A stretch of 64,000 nucleotides of DNA from Drechmeria coniospora (taxonomy: Eukaryota; Ascomycota; Sordariomycetes; Hypocreales; Ophiocordycipitaceae), in the NCBI RefSeq assembly GCF_001625195.1, contig NC_054389.1, forward strand, positions 12,086,520-12,150,519. The letters are read 5' to 3'. Below the pieces are notes generated by a model, which made no database searches, was not told where the DNA came from, and saw only the letters and a list, made by a program, of their open reading frames with translations. Positions within the stretch are counted from its first letter, which is position 1; every line of letters begins with the position of its first letter. Of the stretch, positions 21,561 to 32,394 are shown piece by piece. The translations under genes were made by a program, and so were the position numbers.

Positions 21561-23657
21561 CCCGGCCTGCTTGTACTCGTAGAATATTGAAAAGTCCTCG
21601 TCTTCCAGGCCGATGAACTTGCGACCATCTTGCGTCTCTCCGTACGCGCTTCCAAGTACCTGTCGGGATCTTTCCTCGCAATTTACAGCGCTGGCGAGTC
21701 ATGCAAGTACAGGTACGGATTGCAAGAGGAGTCATGCAAGTACAGGTACAGATTGCAGGAGCCTTCTAGCGCCATGTCCCGCGCGTGGCGTATTTAGAGT
21801 TTGAAACTACCCCCTGCGCTAACGCCCGCCTCTGGCCCGATCCGGTAGCGCGCCGCCGCGGATAGGCCGCCCACTTGCCTGGCTTTCCGATCCGGTTCGG
21901 AGAAATACAAGCCCCGGCCTCCCGGCGGCTGTGCTTCCATGCCGATCCGGCGCATCGTCCGCACGAATACGTGGCGGCGAAGCCCTCCTTCGTCGCCGAC
22001 ATTGACCGAGTACGCGGTCGAGCCGGCTGGCCAGCACGCTTGTCGACGCGACGATATGTCTCGAGAGCCGTGCCCGGCACCTACATGTGGTCGCCGGCCC
22101 TTTGAGCGCCGTGGAATGCAGCAAGGTTCGCCGTGGTCCTGGCATGCCGCATGCGGTAGGGGGTACGGCTGAGCCAAGGGACGTATACGGCGTGCGCTGT
22201 AGAGTGAGTCGATGCCGATGGCCTGCCGTGGTGGGCGGGGAGCATGACGTTACCAAAGGCTCGTTGCCCATCAAACCACCCTAGGCGGGACCTCCCAAGC
22301 ATGGCCCGGTTCCGAATCCAGAGCATGACGGTACGTGGTGGAAACGCGCGGGAAGCCGAGGATGGCTTGGCCTTGTGTGATGCGACCAACTTCAACTCCC
22401 TGCGACGGACTAACGGCATGCACTGCGTAGCCACAAAACTAGTCTCGTGAGACAGCGCAGGGATAGGTGTCCGTAGACGTGTAGCGACGTGGAGCGGTGG
22501 GACGATGCTTGATGTGGTTCATGAGCCATGTGGCGTGCGGGCAGGAAACGAATTCGGATGCCGTGTAGTGATTAATATCTTGAGCCGTAGGTGAAATCTT
22601 CTCCCGTGCCAGCCTGGAGCGCCGTTTACGCCTTCGATTGGATTGGCAATGTCTGATGATCTCGTATGCGCTTCGAACCGGGATTCATCTCTGCGGCCTG
22701 CCCTTGTCTCCACGTTGCAAATTAATCTCTATTCATATCGCCACGGGCAAGGGACGCTGGCCTTCTCCCGCACTTGGCGCTTCGAGCGTGCGAGCGTCGA
22801 GCAAGGGGACCAACCAGCCTGCCCCCTCTGTGCATGTGGTATGTAGCATGGACCGTTGCCAATATAGGGCTGCTGAACCATCTTCGAGTCACCCGTGCCT
22901 ACGGCGGCGACTAGTCTTGGAAGCAGCATGGCCCCCCCCGCAGAAGCTCCGGACAGAGGAGGAACTGTCCATCTAATTCTCTGGAATACAACGCGACCTA
23001 TGCCGAGCAAGAATTCGCCATGTCCACCGGCTATGCAGACTTGTACTTTCGATGCAGGCCCTGTACAAAAACCCTCTTCCAAAGCTCAGATGATGTATGT
23101 AGGGCTCGAAAAGGCCTCGAGTCACAGCTATATGTATTGTACATGGTTCGAGAAAGCGCAAGATAAGAACGCAATTTTACAACTTGGGGGGGGGGAGGTG
23201 GATGGTAGAGTGGTCCATGGCGATTCCGCACTTGTTGCAGTAACGGCAGCTAGGCTACATACGATCCACCTCTAGTGAGTCATAGGCAGGGCTGTTAATG
23301 CAGACAGTTAAACTTAACAAGCCGGTATCGACCTAGACTGGCTTGACGGCTTCAACAAATATCCATGGAGGCGATCTACTGCAGCAGAATACGATGGCGG
23401 ACCCCCCCCCCCCCCCCCCCCACCTATTATTTTTTCGCCGCTGTGGACAGTCGTCTTGTGTATAAGCAAACTGAACGCATATGAACGCCAACTTTACAAG
23501 TACGGCGAATGAATAGTACTGCTTGTAGTTATCAACTTCCCAGGCGGCTTGTAACTTTTTATAAAGCCTTCTTTGCCATCTCATTCCCTCCATCGAGAGC
23601 TGCCGACAAAGAGAATTTCCTCTATACCTCTTGGCCACGTATTTATTGCAGTAGCCG

Positions 23658-23839
23658 TATTGGTTCGGTTCTGGGGGAAACTGGTAACAAGAGATCTCTT
23701 TCAATGGATTCAATTTGGTACGAAAGGAGGGAAAAGAGGCTGCCCCTAAGCGGCCACTTTTATCCTCTCTGTGATCGTGCCCTACACGATCACGTGATCC
23801 TAGTCTACTATTGGCCACTATATATATACAATACATACA
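23658..23839 (-). repeat. Copia 3' LTR (copy A)
   Basis: 182 bp. The plus strand starts TATTGGTTCGG (TGTTGG in other copies; one transition) and ends AATACATACA. It abuts GGCAGCTCTTTAAAAAGTGC, the 3' internal end also seen beside the LTR at 62473. It truncates the small Cys-containing frame of the duplicated block. Confidence 0.85.
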
Positions 23840-23894
23840 GGCAGCTCTTTAAAAAGTGCTTAAACCCTACCTGCTCCTTCTACTCCCTATCGAC

Positions 23895-26800
23895 CTAACC
23901 TTCGATACGTATATCTATCTGATTCGTAGATACTAGTCGTTCCAGTACCTTATTAGGCTGGACCTTTGTCATTGCGTCGGCTGGGTTATCGCTACCGTTA
24001 ATCCAACGGATTTTAGATATCTCCCGTCGCTCGTAGCTCTGTCGTATTGCCATAATGTCAATCATTAACCTCTTCTCGGTTGTTGATCCTAGTTTAACTA
24101 GGCATTCGTAGAGCGAATACGAGTCCGTACACATAATAAGAGGGATAGTCGGTATTTGTAGTCGGCTAGCAATAGTATTGACTGTTTGGGTTAATACATA
24201 GCCTATATCCAGTGCCGATACTGTACCGTATATCTCGGAAGTAAGTACACTTCTAGTAACTCGTTTACACTTGGTGGATGACTAATGTATAATGTTACCC
24301 TGTATTTTGAACTGCTCATCTATGTGTTCAATTTCGTTGGCCAATACAATAATATAGCCAATCTGGGAGGTCAAGTCTTGGTTGTTGGTAAATGATCCAT
24401 CCGCAAATATAAACATCTTAAGGTCCGTTATGGCTAATGGTAAAAATCGTAGTCCACGGTCCTTATGGTCTAATTGCCATTGTATGCGTTTGTTAAGTGC
24501 AATAATATTGCTATCGGTAGGTAATTGTGCCTGTGCTGCTACCGAATAGTCCGTTGCTGCCTCTGGTTGACAAATTGAGGCTAGGTAGGCTCCACGTGCC
24601 CGTTGTTGGATATATTGCTGGTTGCGGTCGGGATTATCTGCATCGACTAGTTGAAGGTTATTTGCCTGACCTTTCTGGCATGTATTGATAGTACCGTTTT
24701 CAATACTAATCTGCAGACCATTAAAATCCTTAACGGATCCATCTGTTAGTATTGTCTTCGGCTTTGCCGTAATATTGTATTTCTGTAGACTGTGGTCTTC
24801 TCTTTCCATAAATACATTATTACCCAGTTGTATTGTATCATCAGTCTGCATGCCTATAATACTAATAGCTGTATTATTGGGATGTGATACCATTAGGCAT
24901 GGGTCGTAGCTGCTTTGATCCATCCCTAGCTGTTCCCTATGGTAGTTCTGGTACGTAAGGAACCAATGTGCTCCAGCCTCTGGGATCCCGTATAATGGTC
25001 GCATAACGCGGAATATAGTACCCTCTGGGTACCTATTTTTAATTTCCCGAGGCGGTCTCGCTAGGATTTCACGGTATAATAGTGTAGCCGATTGGGTATA
25101 TGCCTGCGTAATATCCCGTAATGCTAGGTGGAATCCGTAATGTTGCTGTAGCATTAGGGCAATAGCCAATATAAGGCGCTGGCTACATCGGAGGATAGTC
25201 GGAGACTGTGTTAAAATAAACCGTTTATCGTGGTCACTATGGCCTTGTACCACTAGTCGGGATTTCTCAAACGGAACATCAGTAGCCTTATCCTTTATTT
25301 CCCGTACTAGTCGCAGGCCAAAGATACGGGTCTTGTGTACCGTAGGGTCGAATTGGATAGGTATAATAATACCACGGCCAATCAGGCTATCAATTTCAGT
25401 AGCATCAGATAATTCAAACGGTTCGCCGGCAGTGGTAATCTTGCCCTGTGCACGTAACTGTAGGGATAATTCCCTATCCTTGTGTTCCTTCTGCGATAGA
25501 AACGTATTATGCATATCCAGTACCAGTGTAGTAGTAAATAGCTGTGCAAAATCCTCGTCATAGGATATCTGCTGCCGCGTAGTCCGTAGAGGGTAACGAC
25601 GTATAGTAGGTACTGTAACTGGTGTGCTTGGTGTATTTGGCTTATAGTGTATAGTACTAGTTGCAGTACTTGGTGTATCTGCGTTACGGCGGGTAGTAGT
25701 TGCGGCGACTGGTGTATCTGCGTTACGGCGGGTAGTAGTTGCGGCAACTAGTATATCGGTTGCTTCTACTGTACTAGAGTCTTCGTAATACGGTTTAACG
25801 CAACTATTCCGGAAGGTCGATATCTTAGTACCGATATCCATACGAATATTAGCGTTATTAACACCCATGACTTTGTAAGGTCCTGTCCATCCCGCTCGTT
25901 CTGTCCCTTTAGCCGTACGGTATACTAGAACGTTACTACCAATCGGTAGTAGTAATGGTAGTACTGCAGTAGTATCGGGACCGTTACGGGCCCTTAGTGC
26001 ACTATTTACCTTTGTCTTAGCATACATAGCCTGCAGTTCCCGTATTGCATCATCTAAAGCCTTTGCGCGTTTTACCGTTCCTGCTGAAGGTGGTGAATCC
26101 ATATGCAGTCTTGGTAATGCACCAAAAACAAGGAGTGTTGGTACTAGGCCATTAGGTCCTGCAGTATCATTGACAGCCTTTACAGCCATTTGTAATACGG
26201 CCTCCTTTGTAGCTAATTCTCCTAGTTCTTTACCTATAATTTGGTAGGCCCGGCGTAGTGGTCGGTGGTACCGTTCAATTTTACCAACTGACCAATGTGC
26301 CTCTGTCGGTACTTGGTGGCATATAATTCCCATTAATCGTGCTTCTGCCCGGAATGCAGATGCAGTAAAATTGGTACCCGCATCTATAGTTAGTATATCA
26401 GGAGGTCCTAAGTATATATCAATCCAGCATTCTCGTAACTTTTCCCAGGTAGCCTGTAGAGTCATATTGGGTAGAAATCTTGCAGCCTGAAATGCAGTTG
26501 CGGCATCTACTATATGTAGGGTTTTATTGCTGTCCAGATCCATAACATCTACTATAATGTTATAGTTAAATTCCATATCGTCCTTTAACGTAAATTTAAA
26601 TCTAGTAGGTGCGTTCCCCTTAATTTGGCAATAGTGGTAGAATTTGTTTATTAGTGCAATCCGGTCATATTCGATATCGTTACCGGAGCGTTGCAGTAAA
26701 TTGTATAATTTATTAACTGATGGGTGCCCAAATTGTCGGTGTATTTGGCGCATTTGTATATCTATTAAATAGATAGCTGCGTTTTCTTCCGGTCTTAGTG

Positions 26801-27293
26801 AAAACCATAGGTGTCCCTATTTCCTAGTTACTGGTATCGTAATCTTGCCGGTCTTGGTGTATTTAACGATTTTATTCTTCTGTAAATTAAAGTATGCCCC
26901 TAGTCGGTCTAGGTCTCGTAGGCATAGTAGGAATGGTGTTTTGGTTCGCATAATATAGAATGTTATTACACTAATTGGTGTTTTGACTTCCACAGTACCA
27001 ATAGATTTAATTGGTTCTGCATCTCCAAATTGTACAGTTACTTCCCCTGCACGTGTTTGGTTAAGTTGTAATATAGTTTCTCGTTGCAGTGCCCGAAATT
27101 GGTTATACCCTCCAGTTGAGTGTTCCGCTGCTCCTGTATCTGGAAGAATGCCTTGGAATTGGTGGTCTGAATACCTGTCGATAAGGAAGTGTTGTACCTG
27201 GACTACTGTATCTGTAGTCTTAGGAGGAGGTACCCCTGATCGGTATACTGTATAATTGCTGTATCTTCGGGTGTTACAGTACCTGTAGTGCAT
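23895..27293 (-). pseudogene. Copia pol: protease-integrase-RT-RNase H with two nonsense codons
   Basis: One continuous frame from 27293 to 23895. Protease: PDTGAAEHS (active-site DTG) near 27130. A TAG at 26817-26815 follows PVTRK; the relic at 31.9 kb has TGG (Trp) there. Integrase: an HH-CC zinc region in which the first Cys of CxxC reads Tyr (FYHYCQ), then a catalytic core with VDVMD, TIDAGTNF and VGKIERYH. An Arg/Thr-rich hinge has two TTTRRNADTP repeats. RT: RDITQAY and MQTDDT. A TAG at 24284-24282 after NIIH splits RNase H, which continues in frame with SSTKCKRVTRS, CTDSYSLYECL and NPADAMTK. Pol lies in a different frame from gag and overlaps it, so the ancestor probably used frameshifting. 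Confidence 0.88.
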
Positions 27294-29515
27294 TCGTTAC
27301 TATCGTCATTATCTGGTCCACCTTCGTATTCCGTAAGATATAATGCAAACTGTTGTGTATTATTGCCTGAGAATTTACGTTCATGTTTCCATCGACTAAT
27401 TGCGTGTTGTTGTTCCTCTAATGTATGGTTCCGCATCCAGCACCCAGTCTTGTTGCAGATATAACACTTTTTCTTCCACTTGTATGGTGGCCTATTTAGT
27501 GTGCCTTAGTAGGTGCCCTGATTGGTGCCTTTGTAGGTGCCTCGGTTGCTGCCTTGGTAGGTGCCTTGGTCGGTGCCTTGGTCGGTGCCTTGGTAGGTGC
27601 CTTGGTAGGTGCCTTGCTTGCTACCTTGGTAGGTGCCTTGCTTGCTACCTTGGTAGGTGCCTTGCTTGCTACCTTGGTAGGTGCCTTGCCTATTACCCTG
27701 GTTACGGTAGTTGTTATTATTATTATATCTCCGATCAACAAAATAGGTCTCTGTATGTTTTTCGTTATATGCATGTATTAATATACGTAAATCGGCGTAT
27801 AATGCCCTGAATGTTGTTGTAGGTCTTGTAAAAGTATGTTCCAATTCCGGTATATTCCTACATGCCCGAATTACTGCAGCAATTAATATATCGTCTCCCA
27901 TAAATCCGGGACCTAATGCTCGCTGGCATAGTTGTATTCTGTCCGTTAGTTCCCGTAAGATATCCTGTAAGTCCTTGCCTGTACTTGCTTCTTGGTTTCT
28001 GATTGCTGTAAATGTAATTGTTGACCATTCGTGGAAATATGCCTGTTTAGTAATATTTAACTCAAATTCCTGCTTAACTGCATTGTACATTTGCCCGAAA
28101 GTCCACTTTGATTGTACATACCTTCGGACCTATCTCTGTGCCTTGCCTGTAAATACCTTTTTAAAAACTGCATAATACTGGTTTGGCTGTATTCCCGCCT
28201 CTTCACATACTTCCTGAAACTGTTCAACTGTATCGTCCAAAATATAATATAGTTCTCCCGAATACATATATTCTGGTTTCCACGCCTTTGAAAATTCCCG
28301 GCAATTCTTAGCATTAACTGGTGCATTCCCTCCTCGATATATCTGTAGTACTTGTGGTACTAAGTCTGTATTTTCTATAGTTATAGTATTTGCTGGAATT
28401 GTATTTTGTTGAATTGTAGTATTTGCTGGATTTATTGGAATTGTAGTTTCTGCTGTATTTGTTGGAATTGTAGTTTCTGCTGTATTTATTGGAATCGTAG
28501 TTTCTGCTGTTCGGAATCGGTACGATGTATCGTATTGTATTTTCTCGGTCGGTCGTACAGTATCGTACTGTGTATTATCGGTCGGTTGTACGGTATCGTA
28601 TTGTGTATTATCGGTCGGTCGTACGGTCGATTGTTTTATTGTATCCCTTAAATCGGGAGTTTGTAGTACTGTACTGTTATCTGAGTCACTTACTGTATTA
28701 CGACTTGGGTTATTAACAATAATAGTCGATAGATCTTGGTTATTGCTGTTATTAATTGTTTTATTAATAACGTTCCTAAAGAATGGTAAGCAATCTATAA
28801 GACAGCTCTCTAGATCTTTAGTATTCCATTCCAATAATTCTGTACTGTTAATTACCTGTACTAGCTGACGTGATATACCTACGCGCATTGTGCCTGTATA
28901 TATACCGTTATAGCGTAAGGCATTTCGGAGTAGTTTTCTTACCGTAGTATGGAGGCGTTTAAATATATCTATAGTCCAGTCCTTGAAATCTGTCTGGAAA
29001 TCGATATATACTGCTTCTGTTAATAGTTTCTTGTTCCGTCGGTAACTTGCAATAGCTCGAATAGCATAGGTATTTAAAAATGGTACTGATGCATCCTTGT
29101 CAGGGATTAAGTCAATATCGATATATTCGGCCTTTAGCAGCTTTGCAATTGTCTGATCGCAATCTGCACCCTCCAAAACGTATGCTATTGTTCTTTCCTG
29201 GTCTTCTGGTATCGACCGTTGGTAGTCACTTGATGCGTTTATTGTAATTATTGTATTTATTGTTTTTATTATTTGTATTTGTTTTTAATTGTTTTTCTGT
29301 ATTGTAGTTTTATTCTGACTTGTTGTACTGGTACTGTAGCGAGTGGGGAAGTGGGTTACGTGTCCTTGTTGGAAGCGTACACTTATTGCGGGTTGTGCAG
29401 TATGACGTATTTCGGTGCGGGGTAATCGGAGGCAATGATGTACGGTCGTACTGGGATTGTTGGTTGTTGTGTAATATAACACTCCTAGAAATCTAGTAAA
29501 TAGGTCTCTAGGCAT
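27203..29515 (-). pseudogene. Copia gag-like frame with three in-frame stops and a zinc knuckle
   Basis: One frame from the first ATG (MPRDLFTRF, 29515) to 27203. In-frame stops are TAA at 29287-29285, TAG at 28132-28130 and TAA at 27508-27506; each sits where one C-to-T or G-to-A change would restore Gln or Trp. The middle holds PTDNTQYDTV and TAETTIPINTAE repeats. The conserved part has LQDILRELTDRIQLCQRALGPG. After it comes a GTYQGSKQ repeat tract (27510-27720), then CYICNKTGCWMRNH, a zinc-knuckle-like CX2CX4CX4H motif. The role is an RNA-binding capsid protein, by analogy with copia Gag. Confidence 0.78.
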
Positions 29516-29751
29516 AAGGTAAATATATCTAACGGCCTGCAAGAGACGGAAAGATATTCTTTATCTTGTTGTAGCAATCAAACTCTAGGTATCAGGCCCG
29601 TCTGCTGAATTTACGAACGGATACCCGGTGAATCTGACCCTTTTAGTCGCGTACTGCTACCAGGCTTCTATGGTAGGAAACGGGTAGTAGTATCGTGATC
29701 CTCTTCAAGCCTTGCCAATCTGCGCTGTTCTTTACATACAGCACTAATCAG

Positions 29752-29931
29752 TGTTGGTTCGGTTCTAGGGGAAACTGGTAACAAGAGATCTCTTTCAATG
29801 GATTCAATTTGGTACGAAAGGAGGGAAAAGAGGCTGCCCCTGAGCGGCCACTTTTATCCTCTCTGTGATCGTGCCCCATACGATCACGTGATCCTAGTCT
29901 ACTATTGGCTACTATATACATACAACACACA
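29752..29931 (-). repeat. Copia 5' LTR (copy B)
   Basis: 180 bp, with the sense strand reading TGTGTGTTGTATG...GAACCGAACCAACA. Its outer edge (29932) cuts into an adhesin repeat unit, so the insertion, or a recombination at it, broke that gene. Confidence 0.88.
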
Positions 29932-30885
29932 GGTACTATATTTACGACTAGTACCGTCCCACCAAGTGGAACGATTCCTGGAACTGTTATTATTCAGACG
30001 CCTTTTAGTTACGATTCAATAACGTCAGGATGGACTGGTAGTATAACGACAATTACTACTATTCCGGCGACTGGTACTGTACCCGGAACGGTTATCTACC
30101 AAACTCCAAGCCCTATAGTCTTAGCATTTAACCAAGTAACTTTTGCAATTGCCGCATGTACAAATGGGAGCGCTACAGTAACTGCAACTCGAGGAGTAGC
30201 GCCTGCTGATGGGGTACAAATTACAGTAACTCTTCCGGCCGGATATACATTCCCGGGAGGGTCAATAACATATATCGGTATATCAAATGCGTTAGGGTTG
30301 CTTGTCTTGCCCGCCATTACGCCACCGACAGCCGGATCAGGCCCAGAAGAGATAACGGCCACCACTACAGGTTCTACGGCATCAGCAATGATAGAATCCG
30401 AAGCTAGTTTATCGAATCTCAGCTATCGGGTTAGCAACAATGAGGCAATTATTATTACAAATAATGGTTGCATGTATTCTCAACACCTCTATGCATATAA
30501 TGGCGTCTTTCTCGCCCCTTTATCTTCCACCGGTATACGAGTTAACGGTATTTCAGGCGTTAAAAAAATAGTTGGGGGATTTGCAGGATTCGCCATGGTG
30601 CATGATCTTGGTGTGCAAACAATCCCACCGGGCGCGTCGATTACTGCTGGGATTATGTCAGGAGTTCCAAATTCAACGTCAATGGTTGCAGGACCATCCT
30701 TTCCCCATATGATTACGCTCAATATATTGGTAACTGATGGTCCGCTTTTGAACAACGGGTTGTGGCCAAATATTTTGGATTTTGCCCCTGGAATGGATAT
30801 TATTACTGTTTACGGTTATACGGCTTGCACTTCTCCTTGTTTAAACCCAAAGTGCTCGCCTGGGAATTGTACTTATTATGTGTAG
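29932..30885 (+). pseudogene. 3' fragment of a WTG-repeat adhesin-like gene, truncated by the copia LTR
   Basis: The open frame is 318 residues from the LTR border to TAG at 30883-30885. The first about 60 residues are flocculin-like repeats (STVPPSGTIPGTVIIQTP, SGWTGSITTITTIPATG) of the same type as the giant gene at 38-52 kb. The rest is a non-repetitive C-terminal region with no recognised domain (FNQVTFAIAACTNGSATVT; a CTSPCLNPKCSPGNC cysteine cluster at the end). No start codon or signal peptide precedes it; the N-terminal part is gone. The frame itself is intact, so the break is recent or the tail is still part of a chimeric transcript. The role is a cell-surface adhesin, by inference. 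Confidence 0.7.
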
Positions 30886-30950
30886 TAGGCTTAGTGATTA
30901 GGCTCAGCAGCGATAACAGCCGCAACTATAGTGGCTACAATATCGGCAAC

Positions 30951-31130
30951 TGTGTGTTATATATATATAGTGGCCAATAGTAGAGTAGGATTACGTAATC
31001 ATGTGGGGTACGATTACAGAGAGGATAAAAGTGGCCGCTCCGGGGCAGCCTCTTTTCCCTCCTTACGTACCAAATTGAATCCATTAAAAGTGATCTCTTG
31101 TTACCAGTTTCCCCCAGAACCGAACCAACA
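30951..31130 (+). mobile_element. Solo copia LTR (copy C)
   Basis: 180 bp, TGTGTGTTATATATA...CCGAACCAACA, the same family as the 29.8 kb LTR but in the opposite orientation. Its right edge enters a second copia relic. The flanking 5-mers (GCAAC, CTACT) do not match. Confidence 0.82.
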
Positions 31131-31970
31131 CTACTGCATTAGACATTTCAAATGGTTGGCCTGCAGTTTTGATTTTTCCTTGTGCGCGTAACTGCAAGGA
31201 TAGCTCCCTATCACCCTTTTCCTTTTGCGATAAAAATGCACATATCCAATACCTGGGTAGTAGCAAAAAATTGGTTGAAGACCTTGTCGTAGGCCATCTG
31301 TAGGTGTGTTGTACGTAACGGGTAGCGGTGGGTAGCTGTTGTAACTGCTGTATCTGGGTTGCGGCGGGCAGCTGTTGTAACTGCTGCATCTGGGTTGCGG
31401 CGGGTTGGCCCTTTCCGTTGTAATTGTGACGATATCGTACATCGTCTTCTTTTTCTGGCCTACCCTACACTCTGCATCACATACCACGTGATGCACGGAC
31501 CACCCTATGTATATAGCCTCTTCCTTCCCCGCACTCATTGTTCTCTTTCTCTTTTCTTCCTCCTTGGTTCGAAAATTCTACAGTCTTTGCATATACTGCC
31601 TTCTTGCTAGTCTGCATCGTGACAATAATGGTTGTGGGATAGGTAGTGACGGTACTGCCGTACTCTGGTCCTAATAGTATGGTTCAACATATTTGTCACG
31701 GAAGGTCGATGCCTCCGTACCCATATCCAGACGAGTATTGGTACCGTCAATACCCAACATCTTGTATGGTCCAGTCCATCCTGGCCTAGGCTGCTTAGTC
31801 ATAGGGCGCGTGTCACGTCCCCTAGCACGTGAGTCTATCCTGTGACATCGCTCTGTTAGGTAAGGCCTAATATCATAACAGAGTCGCATTTTCGTCAGGT
31901 CGGAGCGAAAACCAAGGGTGGCCCCATTTTCGGGTAACTGGGATTGTAATTGTGCAGTCTGTTTAACGAT
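31131..31970 (-). pseudogene. Second copia relic: protease end, integrase C-terminus and hinge
   Basis: Minus-strand matches to the 23.7-29.9 kb element appear in order, with a large internal deletion. PVTRKWGHPWFSLRPDENA (about 31940-31890) is the protease-integrase junction. PGWTGPYKMLGIDGTNTRLD (about 31800-31730) and PYY follow, then TRRNPDAAVTT-type hinge repeats, YPLRTTHLQMAYD, and QLRAQGKI up to the LTR border. Most of the integrase core is missing, and a stop follows the PYY motif. It retains Trp where the 23.7-29.9 kb element has TAG. A 188-bp insertion interrupts the hinge at 31431-31618. Confidence 0.78.
31431..31618. mobile_element. 188-bp insertion with GTGAC target-site duplication
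   Basis: GTGAC occurs at 31426-31430 and 31619-31623. Deleting the insert plus one GTGAC rejoins the copia hinge frame (PQPLLSQLQRK). The ends are GATATCG...CTGCATC. It contains a near-palindrome around CATACCACGTGATGC and, on the minus strand, GGCTATATACATAGG (TATA-like). It could be a small solo LTR or another non-autonomous element. It has no coding capacity. Confidence 0.65.
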
Positions 31971-32394
31971 TGCAGGGCCGGAAAAGGCCTCGAGTCATCT
32001 TGCAGCACTACAGCTATATGTAGTTGTGCATGGTTCGAGAAAGCGCAAGATGAGAACGCGATTTTAGAACTTGTTCGGGGGGAGGTCTAGGGCGATTCTG
32101 CACTCATTGCAGTGGCGGCAGCTGGAGTCGTGGGCAGGGCTGTTGATGCAGAGTCAAAGTTGACAAGCTGGTATCGACCTAGACTGGCTTGACGGCCTCA
32201 ACAAACATCCATCGAGGCGATCACTGCAGCAGCGTTGTACGACTCTAGCAGGCTCAAGAGAATGGACAAAAGAAGAGATGGCATATTTGGATTGGGAAGA
32301 CTCTGAGAAGAATCACCTCGATGTCGAGGTAGCCGAGGAGATTATTGCACAACCCTTTTCAAGTTGACCGTGGCATCGGGCCAAGCCCGGGATC
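31971..32394. repeat. Partial third copy of the duplicated block's 3' section, plus unassigned spacer
   Basis: 31975-32240 repeats AAAAGGCCTCGAGTCA, GGTTCGAGAAAGCGCAAGA and GACCTAGACTGGCTTGACGG, as at 23110-23370 and 34785-35040. 32240-32394 holds nothing recognisable. Confidence 0.65.

Larger units (their letters stand above)
19830..23657. repeat. Duplicated block, copy 1 (partner at 32.4-35.4 kb)
   Basis: Segments match copy 2 in the same order: 19880-20015 with 32445-32555, 20570-20880 with 33010-33330, 21790-22450 with 33370-34065, 22600-23400 with 34190-35065, and 23440-23657 with 35095-35365. It includes two minisatellite stretches and a run of 20 C at 23402-23421. Coding is doubtful throughout; the best candidate is a conserved stretch at 22981-23166. 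Copy 1 ends abruptly where a copia LTR starts (23658), inside the tail of a small Cys-containing reading frame better preserved at 35338-35619. Confidence 0.7.
23658..29931 (-). mobile_element. Ty1/copia-type LTR retrotransposon, minus strand, inactivated
   Basis: The order on the minus strand is LTR (29931-29752), gag-like frame, protease, integrase, reverse transcriptase, RNase H, LTR (23839-23658). Integrase precedes RT, which defines copia. The LTRs are about 180 bp, read TGTGTGTTG...CCAACA on the sense strand, and contain GAGAGGATAAAAG as a likely promoter core. The two outer flanks do not match as a TSD (AGCCG against GGTAC). Five in-frame nonsense codons interrupt gag and pol, so it is dead as it stands. 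Confidence 0.88.

Noticed and set aside
20013..21590. Several open frames with repeated QLVHVLSWYM or YLYSVLVLRTCT peptides
   Set aside because: They are products of 17-bp and 6-bp tandem repeats open in several frames; no start context, domain or conservation.
21766..22434. Overlapping frames in the duplicated block with partial counterparts at 33.3-33.9 kb
   Set aside because: Peptides diverge with frameshifts between the copies and several frames are open at once; high GC explains this better than coding.
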